From Actinomycetaceae bacterium (GTDB lineage Bacteria; Actinomycetota; Actinomycetes; Actinomycetales; Actinomycetaceae), in assembly GCA_030524055.1 (NCBI GenBank), contig JAUNHH010000022.1:1-43708 (forward strand): DNA of 43,708 nucleotides, in the 5' to 3' direction. The notes under the pieces are model-generated. The model was not told where the DNA came from. It searched no databases and worked only from the letters and a program-made list of their open reading frames with translations. Below, piece by piece: positions 40,550 to 43,708 of the stretch. Within the stretch, counting starts at the first letter, position 1, and each line of letters opens with the position of its first letter. A program made the translations under genes and the position numbers.

Positions 40550-42298
40550 ATGTCCGTCCGCTTGGACAATTTGGAAGCCATTGATATCCGACCCATTCGA
40601 CGCGCCCTTATTTCTGTCTACGACAAAACCGGCCTGATCGATTGTGCGACAGCTTTACACGAAGCCGGCGTAGAAATCGTCTCTACGGGATCAACAGCCA
40701 CGCATATTCACGATGCAGGAATTCCTGTGACACCGGTCGAAAAAGTCACCGGATTCCCCGAAGTCCTTGAAGGCCGAGTGAAAACCCTTCACCCTCATAT
40801 TCACGCCGGTATTCTTGCCGACCAGCGGAAAGCTGACCATCGCGAACAATTAGAAGGCCTGGGGGTTGCTGCTTTCGATGCCGTGATTTGTAATCTCTAC
40901 CCCTTTGAAGAAACGGTGGCATCGGGCGCCTCTTTTGACGCTTGCGTTGAACAGATCGATATTGGCGGGCCATCAATGGTGCGGGCAGCAGCAAAAAATC
41001 ATCCGTCGGTGGCGGTTATTGTTGACCCTGCTCAATATGGGGATCTTATTAAGGCGGCACAGGGCGAAGGCTATTCCCTAGAACAACGTCGCCACTTGGC
41101 GGCCCGCGCATTTGCGACAACCGCCCATTATGATTCCCAAATTGACGCTTGGCTGGCCACACAATTGGCTGGGGGTGATGCGCAGAATACTCCCGACGGG
41201 GGAGCCGATATTCCCACCACCGAATGGGCGCCAGTATTTGAACGCAGCGCAGATCTTCGCTACGGGGAAAATCCTCACCAAAGTGCGGCTGTGTATACCT
41301 CTCACAAGACCACAGCTCCTGCTGATAATGCCACTCCCACTGCTCCAGGTATTGCCCACGCTATTCAACTGTCCGGCAAACCCATGAGTTATAACAATTA
41401 CGTCGATGGGGATGCTGCATTACGTGCAGCCTATGACCATGCCCGTCCCTGCGTGGCCATTATTAAACACGCTAACCCCTGTGGAATTGCCGTTGGGGAT
41501 ACCGTTGCTCAGGCACACCAGCGTGCCCATGCCTGCGATCCGGTATCCGCATTCGGCGGAGTGATTGCCGTGAATCGACCGGTGAGTTGCGAATTAGCCG
41601 AACAAATCCTGCCAATCTTTACCGAGGTAGTGATTGCCCCTGGATATGACGAGGGTGCTGCAGAAATTCTCGCAGGAAAAAAGAATCTTCGGGTTCTTAT
41701 TGTCACCCCACCGACGCGCGGCGACAATGAGTTTAAACAGATTAGCGGCGGCCTTCTTATTCAGCAGCGCGACGATATTACTGCCGACGGGGATTCTCCC
41801 GAGAATTGGACATTAGCGGCTGGACCTGCTGCTGATGAGGCCACGCTGGCTGATTTGGAATTTGCTTGGCGGGCGGTACGTGCCGTGCGTTCTAATGCGA
41901 TTTTGCTGGCAAAAGATGGCGCCTCTATTGGCGTAGGTATGGGCCAGGTTAATCGAGTCGATTCCTGCAAATTGGCAGTCGAACGAGCGAATACTTTGGG
42001 CACTCGCTCAACAGGAGATGCCGCCCAGGCGCCAGCAGGTGCGGCAGGTATTGATTCGGCTGGGGGAGCTCGGGCCGAAGACCTGGTTGCGGACGCCCCG
42101 CCACAGCGTAGCCTCGGTGCTGTGGCTGCATCTGATGCTTTCTTCCCCTTTGCTGACGGCCTTCAAGTGCTAATTGATGCTGGGGTGAAAGCTGTTATTC
42201 AGCCAGGTGGGTCAGTGCGTGATGCGGAATCTATTGCCGCTGCGGAGGCTGCAGGAATCACTATGTATTTCACGGGGGTTCGTCATTTCGCTCACTGA
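40550..42298 (+). CDS. purH: Bifunctional AICAR formyltransferase / IMP cyclohydrolase
   Basis: PurH performs the last two steps to IMP. The 582-aa product has the IMP-cyclohydrolase half first ('[15 protein letters not shown]', '[27 protein letters not shown]', '[15 protein letters not shown]' in parts) and then the formyltransferase half ('[15 protein letters not shown]', '[14 protein letters not shown]', '[13 protein letters not shown]'). ATG 40550 follows GGAGG by four bases; the longer frame from 40439 would run through the riboswitch and is rejected. An extra linker of about 30 Ala/Gly-rich residues (about 520-550) interrupts the usual stretch between 'VERANTLG' and '[12 protein letters not shown]'. 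A paired 12-mer hairpin follows the stop. Confidence 0.97.
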   Translation: MSVRLDNLEAIDIRPIRRALISVYDKTGLIDCATALHEAGVEIVSTGSTATHIHDAGIPVTPVEKVTGFPEVLEGRVKTLHPHIHAGILADQRKADHREQLEGLGVAAFDAVICNLYPFEETVASGASFDACVEQIDIGGPSMVRAAAKNHPSVAVIVDPAQYGDLIKAAQGEGYSLEQRRHLAARAFATTAHYDSQIDAWLATQLAGGDAQNTPDGGADIPTTEWAPVFERSADLRYGENPHQSAAVYTSHKTTAPADNATPTAPGIAHAIQLSGKPMSYNNYVDGDAALRAAYDHARPCVAIIKHANPCGIAVGDTVAQAHQRAHACDPVSAFGGVIAVNRPVSCELAEQILPIFTEVVIAPGYDEGAAEILAGKKNLRVLIVTPPTRGDNEFKQISGGLLIQQRDDITADGDSPENWTLAAGPAADEATLADLEFAWRAVRAVRSNAILLAKDGASIGVGMGQVNRVDSCKLAVERANTLGTRSTGDAAQAPAGAAGIDSAGGARAEDLVADAPPQRSLGAVAASDAFFPFADGLQVLIDAGVKAVIQPGGSVRDAESIAAAEAAGITMYFTGVRHFAH

Positions 42299-42312
42299 GT
42301 CCTAAAGATTTC

Positions 42313-42357
42313 ACGAGGGCGGGGTTGCACTAATAAATAGTGCGGCTCCGCCCTCGT
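42313..42357. repeat. Paired 12-mer hairpin after purH
   Basis: ACGAGGGCGGGG (42313-42324) and CTCCGCCCTCGT (42346-42357) pair with one mismatch. An inner GCACTA-ataaa-TAGTGC stem lies inside, so almost the whole element can fold into one long rod, beginning 15 bases after the purH stop. Confidence 0.88.
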
Positions 42358-42515
42358 GCATTGTTGCCCACCTGTAATCTTTTCTCTCTTGGAGTTGGGT
42401 TTCAGGATTGCTAACGTGAGGACTCCTGCAAAGAAAGTAGGCGGTGACAGCGTTTGTCTTTGGCAGTGAAATGAGGAAGATAAAACGATAGGGACAAGGA
42501 TGGTGACCGCAATCG

Positions 42516-43708
42516 ATGACCGATAAAACGACACAGAAGAAAAAGCCCGTCCCCTTATTATGGTCACCGAAGAAGTGGGTCTGGCCCCTGAAAGATCTGC
42601 CGCACCGGATTCTCGATATGAGTGGTGGTTTGGGTGCGGTCGCTAGGATCTTAACCCGTATTAGTGTCCCATTTGTTGCTGTGACCCTTCCCTTTATTCT
42701 TATCTATAAAGTAGCCCAAGCATTGGTTCCATGGGCGCTTGGGCAGGCTCTCGATACGCTGGTTTCTCATACAGGGCGAAGTTTAGTTTTTGACCTAGGG
42801 ATTCTGGCATTGATGTGCGTAGTAGTTGCTCTAGGCACAGCTTTATCTGAAGTTGCTGAATCCGTCTCTTGGGACCGCACCGAATTAGAAAGTCAACGGT
42901 CCCTGGCCAAAATCATGAGTGAATGGGGCTACCGTCTTCGAGGAAAGATTGCACCGGGGGATATCGTCACTTCCGTTCAGTCAGACGCTGCCACTTTGGG
43001 AGGTTTTGCTGCTTTTGCTGTCACCTCCCTTGGTGAGATTCCGGTAATTCTTTTTGTCACCGTCTTAATGCTGATGACAAATCTACCCTTGGGGCTTGTC
43101 ACCTTATGTGGGGTCATTCTTGTTGTGGCTATTCCTCTTGTGGTCACCCCGCGGCTCGAAAAACGCCAAGAAGAAGTACGTCAAGCAACAGGGGAATTAG
43201 CAACGATTACTACCGATGCTGTGGCAGGACTGCGTGTATTACGTGGTTTAGGTGGAGAAGAATCATTTCTTAAGGCGTATAGGGCCCGTTCTGAAGAAGT
43301 CCGTGAAACAGAAGTACGACTTGCAGGAATTACCTCCGCGGTTTCTTCAGTAAGCCAGGGCGCCCCCATTCTCATCTGTGTGGCAATCATTGCTTATGGC
43401 ACCTCCCTGGTGGCTAATGGCTCTTTAACGATTGGGCAACTTATTGCGTTTTATGCCTGGGCGGCCTTTCTCAGTGGACCTCTTCGGATTGTCGGCAGAG
43501 TGGTAGAAACCTATGTGGAAGCTCGCGTCGGCGCACAACGAATGGCGACTATTTTTGATGCCGGGAAAGTCGCAGAAGCCGAAGAGCAAGAACGTGTGTT
43601 GGCAGCACGTTCTAATAGCGATTGTGATTGGGCGGGCGCATATATTGCTGACTCCCAATCAGGCGTTGTAATTACTCCCGGGAAACTCACTGCATTAGTT
43701 GCACCCAC
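42516..43708 (+). CDS. ABC exporter, N-terminal transmembrane part (cut by window end)
   Basis: The frame stays open to the window edge (397 codons). The product starts MTDKTTQKKKPVPLLWSPKK, then has about six membrane helices typical of a type-IV ABC exporter (VPFVAVTLPFILIYKVAQAL, then two hairpins). The coupling region is 'TGELATITTDAVAGLRVLRGLGGEESFLKAYRARSEEVR'-type, seen in MsbA/CydC-like half-transporters. Near residue 390 'GVVITPGKLTALVAPT' begins the ATPase domain, whose Walker A should follow just beyond the edge. Substrate (lipid, peptide or drug) is unknown. ATG 42516 is chosen with GGTGA nine bases upstream; an overlapping 8-codon ORF starts at 42500. Confidence 0.85.
   Translation, partial: MTDKTTQKKKPVPLLWSPKKWVWPLKDLPHRILDMSGGLGAVARILTRISVPFVAVTLPFILIYKVAQALVPWALGQALDTLVSHTGRSLVFDLGILALMCVVVALGTALSEVAESVSWDRTELESQRSLAKIMSEWGYRLRGKIAPGDIVTSVQSDAATLGGFAAFAVTSLGEIPVILFVTVLMLMTNLPLGLVTLCGVILVVAIPLVVTPRLEKRQEEVRQATGELATITTDAVAGLRVLRGLGGEESFLKAYRARSEEVRETEVRLAGITSAVSSVSQGAPILICVAIIAYGTSLVANGSLTIGQLIAFYAWAAFLSGPLRIVGRVVETYVEARVGAQRMATIFDAGKVAEAEEQERVLAARSNSDCDWAGAYIADSQSGVVITPGKLTALVAP

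Noticed and set aside
1510-42357. The regularly recurring GC-rich 12-mer as a CRISPR array
   Set aside because: Copies are kilobases apart, occur on both strands and within genes, and there are no spacers of even length or cas genes.
42500-42526. Eight-codon ORF (MVTAIDDR) overlapping the ABC exporter start
   Set aside because: It is very short, has no clear role and is likely chance; noted only because it overlaps the chosen start.

Overview
The window looks like chromosome of a fermentative actinobacterium, most likely the family Actinomycetaceae (Actinomyces/Schaalia-like). The clues are a sucC-sucD-DUF6350-purN-purH gene order, a ZTP riboswitch in front of purH, a CebEFG-BglC-type cellobiose operon controlled by a CelR/CebR-like LacI protein, and a PspC-type envelope-stress module resembling corynebacterial EsrISR. 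The genus is inference. No tRNA, rRNA, CRISPR, integrase or transposase gene was seen. The left edge is intergenic; the right edge cuts an ABC exporter.

Layout. (1) 132-4329: an ankyrin/NTF2-like orphan, a small MT0933-type antitoxin-like gene, rsmI, a two-helix membrane protein, a nicotinamidase-like hydrolase and a small membrane protein. (2) 4396-13820, all minus strand: a sugar operon read right to left as binding protein, two permeases, GH1 beta-glucosidase, LacI regulator and SDR dehydrogenase, joined by 1-4 nt overlaps. Upstream lie a secreted protein of unknown function and a nucleoside-hydrolase-like enzyme. Each of the three transcription units has a TGRRAGCGYTYYCA-type operator in front, so they probably form one LacI regulon. 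(3) 13947-16892: metG and a second ankyrin orphan. (4) 16950-21583: divergent PspC membrane protein (plus a small membrane protein) and PspC-histidine kinase/LuxR response regulator. (5) 21631-25036: TetR, MFS sugar symporter and a second GH1. (6) 25037-29252: a 4.1-kb accessory module, one 1273-aa protein of unknown function between two long direct repeats. (7) 29327-34880: DUF1846 protein, alpha/beta hydrolase, PcrA helicase. (8) 34920-42298: SUKH-like orphan, sucCD, DUF6350 membrane protein, purN, purH. (9) 42516-end: ABC exporter, partial.

Two things stand out. First, a GC-rich 12-mer, ACGAGGGCGGGG, with CCGGGG and ACGGGG variants, recurs more than 20 times on both strands. Eight loci form inverted pairs, seven of them between genes (mostly just after stop codons) and one in frame inside pcrA; others are single copies inside genes. 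Some variant arms change together, so pairing seems to be selected. The pattern resembles DNA-uptake sequences that double as terminators. Second, the 1273-aa gene has a nuclease-like N-terminus, a nucleotide-binding-like middle without a recognisable P-loop, and a long helical C-terminus. Its base composition is poorer in GC and its codon use unlike its neighbours. Together with the flanking repeats this suggests an acquired, possibly defence-related gene.
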